Source of the DNA: Lentisphaerae bacterium ADurb.Bin082
GTDB taxonomy: Bacteria > Verrucomicrobiota > Lentisphaeria > Oligosphaerales > Oligosphaeraceae
Assembly: GCA_002070945.1 (NCBI GenBank)
Contig: MWEG01000053.1
Location: 1-64,000, forward strand
Length of the DNA stretch: 64,000 bases
Direction of reading: 5' to 3'
Each line of letters begins with the position of its first letter. The stretch's first letter is position 1. Below are positions 36,948 through 45,694 of the stretch, in pieces. The position numbers and the translations under genes are program-made. The notes below the pieces were generated by a model, which saw nothing but the letters and a program-made list of their open reading frames with translations, ran no database searches and was not told where the DNA came from.

Positions 36948-38783
36948 TTGCTGAACAGTCATTCCCAACCTCTCGTTCTCCGAGGCACCGGCGTCTCGGC
37001 CGGCCTAGTCGTCGGCAGGGTTGTCCGCTCCCCCAAGTCGACGGCTCAGCTGCCTGACTTTCCGATTCAGCCGGCGCAGATCGAGGCGGAACGAGAGCGT
37101 TTGCGCGCCGCCCTCAATGAATCACGTCAGCAGTTGAATAACATGCAGGAACGGCTGGCTGCCGAACTCAGCGAGCAGCATGCCGAGATCATGACGTTCC
37201 ACCTCATGCTGCTCGATGATCCAACGCTGTTGACCAACATCGACGCCATTCTGCGCACCGACCTGGTCTGCGTCGAACAGGCGACCATCCGCGCCATCGA
37301 ACGCTTCAGCCACGACATAAGCCAGAAAAACAACGCGCTGCTGCGGGAACGCGCCGGGGACATCCGCGACGTCGGCGCACGAATCCTGCACAACCTCGCC
37401 CTCCCGGCCGGCAAGGAGACCGAAACAGCCCCGACAAACGACGCCGAGCCCCATGTCCTAGTCGCCGAGGACATTCCGCCTTCCGAAGCCGCCCACATGG
37501 ACCCACGGCTGATTGCGGCCTTCATCACCGCCGGCGGCAGCAGGACTTCGCACACCGCCATCCTCGCCCGCGCCCTCGGCATCCCGGCCATTGTCGCGCT
37601 GCCGAACGGCATTGATGTCCTTGAACCCGGCACCATCGTCGCCCTCGATGGCGAAACCGGCGAAATTCACGTCAATCCCGACCGTGACACCATCGCCGCC
37701 TTTCTCCAGGAAACCGACCGGCAGAAAGCGTGGCTGTCATCCCTGCTGGCGGAGAACCACCAGCCAGCAGAGACGCTGGACGGCTACCAGACCTGCCTAG
37801 TCGCCAACGTCGAACTGCCGTCCGAAGCCATGACCGTGCACGAGCGCTACAATGTCGGCATCGGCCTATTCCGGACTGAGTTTCTGTTTCTCAACAGCTG
37901 CAAGCTGCTCACTGAGGAAGAGCAGTTTGAAGCCTATAAGACCACAGCGGAGACCGTGTATCCCTTGTCTGTCATCTTCCGCACATTGGACATTGGCGGG
38001 GACAAATTTCTCTCCCAGATTGACATGGCGCATGAACTCAATCCGTTCATGGGCATGCGCGCCATCCGCTTTTCGCTGCATCGCCCCGACCTGTTCCGGG
38101 TGCAGCTGCGTGCGATGCTGCGGGCCAGCGCATACGGCAAGGTCAGGATCATGTTCCCGCTTATCAGCACCTTGGACGAGCTTATCCACGCCCTGGAGCA
38201 CCTGGAGGAAGTCAAGCAGGACCTGCGACGACGGCGTATTCCCTTCAATGAGACGCTCGACGTCGGCTGCATGATTGAGGTGCCCTCGGCAGCCATTCTG
38301 GCGGAAAGACTGGTCAAGCACGTCGACTTCTTCAGCATTGGCACAAATGATTTGGTGCAGTATTCACTGGCAGTGGATCGCTCCAACCCCGACATTGCCT
38401 ATCTCTACCAGCCCCCTCATCCGGCTATTCTCCGCCTGATCCGCAATGTCGTGACCGTCGCCTGCGAACATGGCAAATGGGTCAGCCTGTGCGGCGAAAT
38501 GGCGGCTGAGCCGCTGTATACGCCATTAGTTCTCGGCATGGGTATCCATGAACTGAGCATGAGCCCAGTCGCCATTCCGCCTGTCCGCCACCTGGTCCGC
38601 TCCATCAACATGTATGATGCCGAAAACCTGGTGGCAGAGGCTCTGCGTTGCGGCAGTGCTGACGAGGTCGAGGCCCTCTGCCGCAAGCTGATTGCCAAGG
38701 CTTGCCCAGAAATGCTCCCCCATGCCAAGAAATGCCCCGCCAATGGCCAGGCGCCGGCCGAACGCCTCAACTGTAGAATTTGA
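36948..38783 (+). CDS. ptsI: phosphoenolpyruvate-protein phosphotransferase (PTS enzyme I)
   Basis: Enzyme I takes phosphate from PEP and passes it to HPr. The 611-aa protein has the swivelling His domain with GGSRTSHTAILARALGIP (His202 phosphorylated). It also has the PEP-binding barrel with GLFRTEFLF, FRTLDIGGDKF, SIGTNDLVQYSLAVDR and LCGEMA (the catalytic Cys). It is somewhat longer than the usual 575 residues, with extra C-terminal sequence. The start is taken as the TTG at 36948, since GGAG sits 9 nt upstream and it lies 1 base past the HPr stop, which suggests coupling. Its 3' end overlaps the opposite LOG gene by 17 bases. Confidence 0.92.
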   Translation: MLNSHSQPLVLRGTGVSAGLVVGRVVRSPKSTAQLPDFPIQPAQIEAERERLRAALNESRQQLNNMQERLAAELSEQHAEIMTFHLMLLDDPTLLTNIDAILRTDLVCVEQATIRAIERFSHDISQKNNALLRERAGDIRDVGARILHNLALPAGKETETAPTNDAEPHVLVAEDIPPSEAAHMDPRLIAAFITAGGSRTSHTAILARALGIPAIVALPNGIDVLEPGTIVALDGETGEIHVNPDRDTIAAFLQETDRQKAWLSSLLAENHQPAETLDGYQTCLVANVELPSEAMTVHERYNVGIGLFRTEFLFLNSCKLLTEEEQFEAYKTTAETVYPLSVIFRTLDIGGDKFLSQIDMAHELNPFMGMRAIRFSLHRPDLFRVQLRAMLRASAYGKVRIMFPLISTLDELIHALEHLEEVKQDLRRRRIPFNETLDVGCMIEVPSAAILAERLVKHVDFFSIGTNDLVQYSLAVDRSNPDIAYLYQPPHPAILRLIRNVVTVACEHGKWVSLCGEMAAEPLYTPLVLGMGIHELSMSPVAIPPVRHLVRSINMYDAENLVAEALRCGSADEVEALCRKLIAKACPEMLPHAKKCPANGQAPAERLNCRI

Positions 38784-39600
38784 CGATGGCTTCCCAGCCT
38801 TCTTCGGGCGTTTCGCAATAGGTGAACAGCTTCACGTCGCCGGGGGAAATCAGCCCGCGCTCCACGAACACGTCCCAATTGATCAGCTGTTCCCAGAATT
38901 CACGCCCGAAAAGAATAATGGGCATAGGGGCGATCTTGTGGGTCTGAACCAGGGTCAGGGCTTCAAACAATTCATCCATGGTGCCATAGCCGCCGGGAAA
39001 ACAGCACAGCGCACGGGCGCGTTTCAGGAAATGCATTTTGCGAATGCTGAAATAATGCAGGAGAAAGCTCAATTCCGGGGTGATATAAGGATTGGGGCAC
39101 TGTTCAAACGGCAGGGTGATGTTCAAAGCTGCGGAAATGCCGCCCATGTCAGCGGCGCCGCGGTTGCCAGCCTCCATGATGCCGCCGCCGCCGCCCGTAA
39201 GCACGACGAACTTGAGATTCTGGCAGTCCCGGCTCTGGCATTCCCGCGTCACTAAGGCGGCAAAATCGCGAGCGAGCTGGTAGTAATAGCTGTCTAACAC
39301 CAGCCTCTTCGCATGCTTGACAGCCGCTTGCGCTGACTCGTCCCCGGGGCGTTCCGCCAAGTCCCGCTCTGCCTGCTCAAGCCGCTGCTGCGATACTTCC
39401 GGGGGCAGCGTCCGAGCGCTGCCGAAAATCACAATCGTCGAATCGACCCGATATTTGTCCATGAAGATATCCGGCTTCATGAATTCCAGCTGCAAGCGGA
39501 CGCCTCGGCATTCTTCGCTCTTCAAGAACTGCAAGTCTTCGTACGCCTTAATCGGCTCTGCTGCCGCTGACGCGGCGTCCTGGTGTTGTTTCGCCTCCAT
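38767..39600 (-). CDS. LOG-family (TIGR00730-like) Rossmann-fold protein
   Basis: The 277-aa protein has the nucleotide-binding and catalytic signature of the LOG/lysine-decarboxylase-like family: VVLTGGGGGIMEAGNRGAAD near residue 130 and FPGGYGTMDELFEALT near 200. Family members cleave nucleoside monophosphates to free bases, or have unknown roles. The decarboxylase name is historic. The long N-terminal part (about 60 residues, KAYEDLQFLKSEECRGVRLQ) marks the larger subgroup. The ATG at 39600 has GAGG upstream. It converges with ptsI, stop codons overlapping. Confidence 0.88.
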   Translation of the reverse strand: MEAKQHQDAASAAAEPIKAYEDLQFLKSEECRGVRLQLEFMKPDIFMDKYRVDSTIVIFGSARTLPPEVSQQRLEQAERDLAERPGDESAQAAVKHAKRLVLDSYYYQLARDFAALVTRECQSRDCQNLKFVVLTGGGGGIMEAGNRGAADMGGISAALNITLPFEQCPNPYITPELSFLLHYFSIRKMHFLKRARALCCFPGGYGTMDELFEALTLVQTHKIAPMPIILFGREFWEQLINWDVFVERGLISPGDVKLFTYCETPEEGWEAIVKFYS

Positions 39601-39726
39601 GCTTGTCCTCTTTCCAATCTCCGGTTTCGTTGCTGCGGTCTCAATAATAGAAGGGACGCAACCACGGCGGCAAATCACTTCGCCTGCAATTGCGTCCCCG
39701 GCTTGTCCCTGCCTTGCGCCAAGGCC

Positions 39727-40764
39727 TCACATCGGCGGCGGGCCTTCCATGCCTTCGGGCGGCGGGCCGCCTTCCATGCCGCCCTCGCCAGGTTGCGCCG
39801 CAGCCGCCTTAGCCGCCTGAGCCGCCCGCCAGTCCTCGGCCACGTCAATCGGCATCCATTCCTTCAATTCCGTGACGTATTCATATTCCGCTTCCTTGAA
39901 TTTGGCCTCGGTGATTTCCTTCCGCAACTTGTCGCCGACGGCCTTGCGCATGACGGCATACAGCAGGTTGACGGTTTCCTCGCGGGAAATCCAGGCTTCG
40001 GGATTGGGATTTCTCAGCGAGGCGTTTTTTTGGCGGCGGTCTGGTACATAGAATGCCTTGAGCAATTCGCCTGGCAGGCGGTCTTGGCGCTGTTCGAACT
40101 TGAAGTTCTCGACTTTAGCGTCATAGATGCGCTGTTCGCGCTCAACATATTCCTTGCGCATCTTGGCGTTGACTTCCTCATAGAACATCGCCTGGTATTC
40201 CTCTGGGATGTCATCGCGGTGAACCCAGCGCTGGCGGATGCGGATGCGCTCGGCAGTGATTGCCTGCACCGTGCCATCAATGTTCGTATTAGTGCCGCGC
40301 CCGCCGCGCACCGTGAAGGCCACCTGATCGCCGACGCCGCTCATTTTGAATTTCTGCTCAACTTCCTCCGCCACCCGTTTTTGGTGTTGCTTGATCGGGA
40401 ACTTCTTGGCGGCCTCGGCTTCCAGGACTTTCATCAAGTCCGCCTCAACCTGGGCGATAGTCTTAGGACTCTTCTGGATAGGCCAGGCCCACGGCGGCTC
40501 CAGCCTCCACTTGACCAGCTGCTCCTTGACGATTTTTTCCTTGGTCACAAGGATGTCAAGTTGCTTCTTGACTTCCAGCTCAATTTCCTTCAGGATTTCC
40601 TTTCGTTCCAGCTTCCACTCTTCCTCGACTTCGGCCTCGGCTGCCCCGGGCGCGGCTGCCCCGGGCGCGGGCGCGTCTTGAGCGAAAGCCCTAGTCGGCA
40701 ATGCCACCAGCAGCAGGAAAAGAAAAGTCGGCAACCATTTCATGCGTATATTCACTAAGCTCAT
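39727..40764 (-). CDS. secreted protein of unknown family, paralogue 1 of a tandem pair
   Basis: I do not recognise this 345-aa product. A signal peptide (WLPTFLFLLLVALPTRAFA) precedes a Glu/Lys-rich helical N-terminus (about 40-95). Then comes a region shared with the downstream paralogue at 40966: VGDQVAF, QAITAERIRIRQRWVHRDD, KEYVEREQR, WISREETVNLLYAVMRKA and LRKEITEAKF ending WMPIDV. The tail is low complexity (GGMEGGPPPEGMEGPPPM). AAGGAG precedes the ATG at 40764. The shared core is probably a small beta-barrel followed by helices. The cellular role is unknown, probably periplasmic or surface. Confidence 0.65.
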   Translation of the reverse strand: MSLVNIRMKWLPTFLFLLLVALPTRAFAQDAPAPGAAAPGAAEAEVEEEWKLERKEILKEIELEVKKQLDILVTKEKIVKEQLVKWRLEPPWAWPIQKSPKTIAQVEADLMKVLEAEAAKKFPIKQHQKRVAEEVEQKFKMSGVGDQVAFTVRGGRGTNTNIDGTVQAITAERIRIRQRWVHRDDIPEEYQAMFYEEVNAKMRKEYVEREQRIYDAKVENFKFEQRQDRLPGELLKAFYVPDRRQKNASLRNPNPEAWISREETVNLLYAVMRKAVGDKLRKEITEAKFKEAEYEYVTELKEWMPIDVAEDWRAAQAAKAAAAQPGEGGMEGGPPPEGMEGPPPM

Positions 40765-40965
40765 AGTGACTCCTTGTATAATATTGAACGCCTGAAACCA
40801 CATCAACGTTGCATATAGGCAATAACTATGAAAATGTAATCCATCTGGCCAAGATGGCAAAGGCGACTTGCGCAAAAAGGCGAGGCTAAGCATCGAAAAG
40901 CCAGAAAGCGCCGTCCAAAGCATCTCCTTTTCATCACTATCTCGCCGTCATTGGCGCTGCTCCGT

Positions 40966-41871
40966 CTACCTGAACAGGCGCTTCAATTTGTCAAGCACTC
41001 CTCCTGAGGACGTCCGTCGGCTGCTGCTTTCCGTCTTTGGTCGCTGTTCTACGGGAAGCCAAGCCCGGGTGCCGTCATCGTAATAAAAGCCGTTGTCCGT
41101 GTAGATTTCCTCGGTGATCTCTGGTCTCAGTTCCAGCTCGCAGGCCTGGCGGGCGGCAAACAAACGGTCGGCGAACCAATCAGACTGGGAAATCCAATTG
41201 GCCGGGTGCAGATACTCCGGCCCATTCAGCTCTTCCAACGGCCGATAGCCGTTCTGGCGCAGGATTCCGGGGAAATTTTGCCTCCGGAATTGGCGGGAGA
41301 AATCATCCATGCGCAGGCGCAGGCGCCGCGTTTCCCGTTCCACGTATTTAGTTTGGACTTCCTGCGCCTGCTCCGGAAAGAAGCGCGCCATCGTATCACG
41401 GTCAAGATCAACGGCGTTCACCCAGCGGTTGGCAATCCGAATCCGTGCAGGGGTGACTGCCTGCAAGCGCCCAGTGATCTCATGGCCCATTTTCCCGCTA
41501 GTCCGTATCGTCACCTCGTCACCGACTTTGCAGTAGCCATACAGGCGCAGCGCATCTTGCTTGATATCCTCCTGCAAGCGGCTTGGGTATTCCTTTTCAA
41601 GAGCCGCGCTATGAGCGGCCTCGGCCTCGGCAAAAACCTCATCCAATCTTTTTTGCGGCGGGGCGACTGGCCATTTCAGGCCGGATGCCAACGCGACCCT
41701 CTCCGGCTTGACCTCGAGATCGACTTCCGCCTGTACGCGCCGCTCGATCTCCTCCTGCAAACGGACTCGTTTCTCCTGCCAGCTGTCATCCTGCGCACAA
41801 GCCGCTGAAGCCAAGCCGGCCAGAAGCAGAATGACGGCCAGGACAGGGTTGATTTTATTTTTAGCTTGCAT
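40966..41871 (-). CDS. secreted protein of unknown family, paralogue 2 of a tandem pair
   Basis: The 301-aa protein has a signal peptide (INPVLAVILLLAGLASAACA). It shares with its neighbour the order VGDEVTI, LQAVTPARIRIANRWVNAVD, TKYVERETR, NWISQSDWFADRLFAARQA, LRPEITEEIY and WLP. AAGGAGG stands 5 nt before the ATG. It is 202 bases upstream of paralogue 1 on the same strand, so the pair arose by duplication and probably shares a transcript. The C-terminus is basic (LDKLKRLFR). No known catalytic motif is visible. Confidence 0.65.
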   Translation of the reverse strand: MQAKNKINPVLAVILLLAGLASAACAQDDSWQEKRVRLQEEIERRVQAEVDLEVKPERVALASGLKWPVAPPQKRLDEVFAEAEAAHSAALEKEYPSRLQEDIKQDALRLYGYCKVGDEVTIRTSGKMGHEITGRLQAVTPARIRIANRWVNAVDLDRDTMARFFPEQAQEVQTKYVERETRRLRLRMDDFSRQFRRQNFPGILRQNGYRPLEELNGPEYLHPANWISQSDWFADRLFAARQACELELRPEITEEIYTDNGFYYDDGTRAWLPVEQRPKTESSSRRTSSGGVLDKLKRLFR

Positions 41872-42018
41872 TGCGACCTCCTTGCGACATTCAGGGGAGT
41901 TCGCTGACAGGCGCCGATGCCGCCTGTCACGCTCTTTCGAAGCTCTCTACTCTAAAATAATAGGACACCGAATCGACGCCGCGGTTGCAATGTCCTCTGG
42001 CTGCGAGAATTCGCCGCC

Positions 42019-43269
42019 TCAGTCATGAGACGTCTGACCGCGCTGGAGCGGCCGAGCCAGCGCTATCATCACGAGGGCAGTTATTATCCCGGCGACGATG
42101 AAAACTCGGCTCGGCTGCATGTTGCATGGATTCAGCAGCAGCCAGTGAACACCTGAGGCCAGCAGCATGGACACGCAATCCAGGGCATTCATGGCGGCCA
42201 GGTAACGTCCGCGCTTGTCTTCCGGGCTGCGTTTCTGCAAAATCGTATTCAGCGGCAACTGGTAGAAGCCGGTGCTGAATCCCAGCAGCGCCGCCACTGT
42301 CAGGCTCAGCCAGACCTTACTGATGCTCAATCCCAGCAGCGCTGCCAGCGCTGCCATCACGAAGCCGGCGGGTATCACGTACCGCGTCGTCAGCTTGCCC
42401 CGCAACAGGAAGCCACAGGCCACGCTGCCCAGGCCGATTCCCAGGGCAGCGGCGCCTTGGAAAAAACCGACCAGTCGGTCAGTGCCGGCCATTTGTCCCT
42501 TGACCATCATGGCCAAGTTGGTCTGGAACAACACTCCCATAAACCAGAAATACGTATTGCCAAGAAAGCAGGTCATCAGCAACGGGTCGTGCCGCACTTC
42601 CAGAAGGGTGCGCAGATGCGGTGTCAGCGGGTCAATGGCGCAGCGGGTGGAGCGGTTCCCGGACGGCGTCCTGGTTATTCCATAACTGGCCACAACGCCT
42701 AAAACCGCTACCAGCACGCAGAACACGGCCGCGTTCTGCAATGCGTCCTTGAACTGTTCCGACAATTCACCGCCCGCCCAGCCGCCGAAGATAATGGCCA
42801 GGAACGTAAACAGCTGAGTGGCGCCATTGCCGCGAGGAAGGTGATTTTCCGGCAGGACTTCCGGCAGAAAACCATATTTTGCCGGACTGAAGAAGGCGCT
42901 TTGCGCACCCATCAGGAACAGCACCGGCAGCAGCCAGTAGATGGCGCCTTGCCAGAACAGCCACCAGCCCAGCAGCATGACTGCCACTTCCAGCCATTTC
43001 GTGCCGATCATCACCTGGCGCTTGGAATAACGGTCGGCTAAATAACCCGCATATCCGGAAAACAAAAGATACGGCAGGATGAACACGGCCGAAGCCAAGG
43101 GGACGTAGCTCTTGCTAGCCTCGGGCGACAGAACATTCATCGCCGAGCAGATGATCAGCAGCTTGAATACGTTGTCGTTGAAGGCGCCCAGGAACTGCGT
43201 GGCCAGAAAGGCCTTGAAGCCCACGCTGTGCAAAACGCTGGTGCCGGATGCCGTTGATGGACTGTTCAT
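42019..43269 (-). CDS. MFS transporter, LplT (lysophospholipid)-like
   Basis: The 416-aa protein has about 12 hydrophobic segments and the N-terminal signature FKAFLATQFLGAFNDNVFKL of LplT and of the transporter part of Aas fusions. It also has YLADRYSKRQVMIGTKWLEV (the MFS loop 2-3) and SAFFSPAKYGFLPEVLP. LplT flips lysophospholipids into the cytoplasm for reacylation. No acyltransferase gene or domain is attached, so the partner must lie elsewhere or the substrate may differ. The ATG at 43269 is chosen; the longer frame to 43314 adds a hydrophilic leader. Confidence 0.8.
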   Translation of the reverse strand: MNSPSTASGTSVLHSVGFKAFLATQFLGAFNDNVFKLLIICSAMNVLSPEASKSYVPLASAVFILPYLLFSGYAGYLADRYSKRQVMIGTKWLEVAVMLLGWWLFWQGAIYWLLPVLFLMGAQSAFFSPAKYGFLPEVLPENHLPRGNGATQLFTFLAIIFGGWAGGELSEQFKDALQNAAVFCVLVAVLGVVASYGITRTPSGNRSTRCAIDPLTPHLRTLLEVRHDPLLMTCFLGNTYFWFMGVLFQTNLAMMVKGQMAGTDRLVGFFQGAAALGIGLGSVACGFLLRGKLTTRYVIPAGFVMAALAALLGLSISKVWLSLTVAALLGFSTGFYQLPLNTILQKRSPEDKRGRYLAAMNALDCVSMLLASGVHWLLLNPCNMQPSRVFIVAGIITALVMIALARPLQRGQTSHD

Positions 43270-43446
43270 CCAATGCCTTTCCTTGCCTGCAAAAGCCGCC
43301 CCTACAGAGGCCAATGCGCCAGCGACTGAAGGCGACGGAAACGGCGATTCGCCGCTGATGTCGCCCCCCTCATCCCTGGCGCAGCACGCCGGCCGCTGGG
43401 CAATGAAGCCATCGCGCCCCTCTGGATAAGGCGGCGTTCCCGGCGG

Positions 43447-44244
43447 TCAGCGCGCACCGACCGCCTGCAAGCAGGCTTGTATATGGCCGCGCGCTTCCGC
43501 CGCAATCGCCACGCAGGCGGCTAATTCATACTCCTTGGCCCCGATCACCTCCAGGTCGATCGGGCCGCTGTAGTTGTATTTGCGCAAAACCCGGATGTAG
43601 CCGAGCAAGTCAATGTCGCCGCGGCCATTGGCCTGCATCTCCGGCTTGCCGGGACTCGTCTGCCGGCCCTTGCAGTCGCGGATGTGGACATGCTTGATCC
43701 GGGAGATGACGGCGGACAGCGCATCAACTGGATTCTCGTTGGCGCGATAGATGTGGCTCGGGTCCATGTCCAGGCCAAAGCTGGGGTTGGTAATCGCCTC
43801 CAGCAGGCGCAGCGTCGTCGGCGTATTCCAGACAGCGGCCTTGACATGGGCCTTGGCGCACAAGGTCACGCCGTAGCGGGCTGCCATGTCAGCCAGGCTG
43901 CCAAGGCTGTCGACCGTCTTCTGGAAGGACTCTTCGTCATCCATGACACCGCCAGGGCCGCAGTTGACGACCGGGATGCCGATGGCGACCGCAGCCTGGA
44001 AGGCCGCTTCCATGACCACCGGGTCTTGGCTCGGCTGCTCCATGGCCTGAATCGGCAACTCATAGCGTTCTGACAATTCCCGGATTCCCGGCGCCTGCTC
44101 CTGCCACTGGGACAGGTTGATGTGGTTGCTCATGCTGCCAATCGCTGACAGCTCCACAGCCTCGTAGCCGCAGGTCTTGATCCATTTAAAAGCGGTTTCC
44201 AAGTCATGGCCGCCAAACAAAACGGTATTGACACCAATCTGCAT
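43447..44244 (-). CDS. sugar phosphate isomerase/epimerase family (AP endonuclease 2-like TIM barrel)
   Basis: This 265-aa TIM barrel has the metal-site pattern of the xylose isomerase-like/IolE superfamily: YEAVELSAIG (Glu), FGLDMDPSHIYRANENPVDA (Asp and His), KHVHIRDCKG (His) and PIDLEVIG (Glu). Family members are isomerases or epimerases of inositol, xylose or ketose derivatives. It follows the Gfo/Idh gene at 44367 by 122 bases on the same strand, a frequent pairing in sugar-acid or inositol catabolism. The ATG at 44244 gives the normal MQIGVNTVLF start. The precise substrate is unknown. Confidence 0.85.
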   Translation of the reverse strand: MQIGVNTVLFGGHDLETAFKWIKTCGYEAVELSAIGSMSNHINLSQWQEQAPGIRELSERYELPIQAMEQPSQDPVVMEAAFQAAVAIGIPVVNCGPGGVMDDEESFQKTVDSLGSLADMAARYGVTLCAKAHVKAAVWNTPTTLRLLEAITNPSFGLDMDPSHIYRANENPVDALSAVISRIKHVHIRDCKGRQTSPGKPEMQANGRGDIDLLGYIRVLRKYNYSGPIDLEVIGAKEYELAACVAIAAEARGHIQACLQAVGAR

Positions 44245-44366
44245 TGTTCTTGCCTTTCCTGCTGGTCCAGGCCGGACCGTCTGTGACCATATCTGAATCG
44301 CCGTCGCCGACGGCGGGCAGCGGGCGGCCTTTATTGCCGCCTGCCTAATCCCGACTCGCCCCGGAA

Positions 44367-45485
44367 TCAAAGGTTGTTGGGGTCTGGCTTGATTGCTGGC
44401 AGCGATTCTGGCCGGATCATCACGCCGCCGTTTTCATACGACTTGATGGCCGCAAACGTGTATTCCAGGGTCGCCAGCGCATCACGGCCAGACGCCCGCA
44501 GCTTGTGCTTCGGGACGCCGTTGGTCACGTCCTCCAGGAAGCAATGGATGCGGCGCGGGAAGGTGAGCCCGAAGTCCTTCAAACCGGTGTCGGTGATGAT
44601 AGGCGCTGGCGCCAAACCCAGGCCCTTGGGAGTCTCGCCCGCCTCTGGGTTGCCGTGCGCCGGCTGATAGGTCAGCTTCTCCACGCAATTTTCAATGACG
44701 AAGGTGCCCTTGGTGCCGCCGACTTCAACGCTCCACCAGCCGCCCAGGGACATCGTCGTATCGCCGCGGGAGCTGAACAGGAAGCCAGTCGCACCACTGG
44801 CAAAGCGCAGATGAATGCTGTTGATCGAAACCATCGGGTCAGCTTCCTTGATCCGGTAGCTCGGCTTGCCCATGAAGGCTTGGATTTGGACCACGTCGCC
44901 GCAGAAGTACCGCATGATGCTGAAAGGATGCGCTAGGAACGCCTTGACGTGGAAGTACGGCTGTCCCTCCATATTCGGGCCGGCTGTCCGCGCATACGTC
45001 CATTCACTGCCAGGGAAGCCCATCCGGTGATGGCAATAGATGACTTCGCCGATTTTGCCGTCTTTCATCAGCTGCTTGGCCTGGTCTGCCGGCTCGGTGA
45101 AATAATGGTTCAAGTTGCAGCCCAGGTAGAGGTTCTTCTCGGTCGCCAGGCGAACCATCTGGCGCGCCTCGTTGATGTCGTTGGATAGCGGCTTTTCGCA
45201 AAGGACGTGCTTGCCAGCGTTGAGGGCCTCCATAGTCGGCTCAAAGTGCCAGCCGCCATTTTCCGGGCCGCCGGTGCAGACGTCCACCATGTCCAGCTCT
45301 TCGTTGGCGAGCATGTCACTCAGGCTATAGTACGCCTTCACCTCCATCTTCGCCGCCAATTCATCTGCCCGGGCTCGCACCACATCGCAGACAGCCACCA
45401 GCTCGGCCAGGGGGTCGTTCTTGTGACTGGTCGCATGCGTCGTGCCAATGCCGCGGCAACCGACTACACCTACGCGCAATGCCAT
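44367..45485 (-). CDS. Gfo/Idh/MocA-family NAD(P)-dependent oxidoreductase
   Basis: The 372-aa protein opens with the Rossmann motif RVGVVGCRGIGTTHATSH and has the VLCEKPLSNDINEARQMV cofactor-lysine stretch. The C-terminal domain carries CHHRMGFPGSEW, ASGATGFLFSSRGDTTMSLG and SLGGWWSVEVGGTKG. The enzyme probably oxidises a cyclitol or sugar. GGAG lies 8 nt before the ATG, and a promoter candidate lies about 125 bases upstream. It is the first of two genes with the sugar isomerase. Confidence 0.88.
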   Translation of the reverse strand: MALRVGVVGCRGIGTTHATSHKNDPLAELVAVCDVVRARADELAAKMEVKAYYSLSDMLANEELDMVDVCTGGPENGGWHFEPTMEALNAGKHVLCEKPLSNDINEARQMVRLATEKNLYLGCNLNHYFTEPADQAKQLMKDGKIGEVIYCHHRMGFPGSEWTYARTAGPNMEGQPYFHVKAFLAHPFSIMRYFCGDVVQIQAFMGKPSYRIKEADPMVSINSIHLRFASGATGFLFSSRGDTTMSLGGWWSVEVGGTKGTFVIENCVEKLTYQPAHGNPEAGETPKGLGLAPAPIITDTGLKDFGLTFPRRIHCFLEDVTNGVPKHKLRASGRDALATLEYTFAAIKSYENGGVMIRPESLPAIKPDPNNL

Positions 45486-45607
45486 GATGTCTTCTCCTTC
45501 GTTGCATATACGGTTGAGGCGAGACCGGCCGGCTCTGACCCGAAATGGCTCAAGCCCGCGCCTGCCCCGTTCAGAAATTCCCTGTTTAAGGGCACCCTAT
45601 ACCATAA

Positions 45608-45636
45608 ATTGAATCAGCTGAATTTCCATCTGTCAA
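45608..45636 (-). promoter_or_regulatory. sigma70-type promoter candidate for the Gfo/Idh-isomerase pair
   Basis: On the minus strand a perfect TTGACA (45636-45631), a 17-nt spacer and TTCAAT (45613-45608, 4 of 6). It lies about 123 bases before the start codon, in the only non-coding gap between RecQ and the dehydrogenase. Confidence 0.5.
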
Positions 45637-45694
45637 GAAGTAAAAAAAACGACGGCAGCACACCCCTGCCCTGGCGACGGCGCTGCGCCGGGTC

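Noticed and set aside
36650..38783. Complete sugar-transporting PTS
   Set aside because: Only HPr and enzyme I are present; no EIIA, EIIB or EIIC domains were found in the window.
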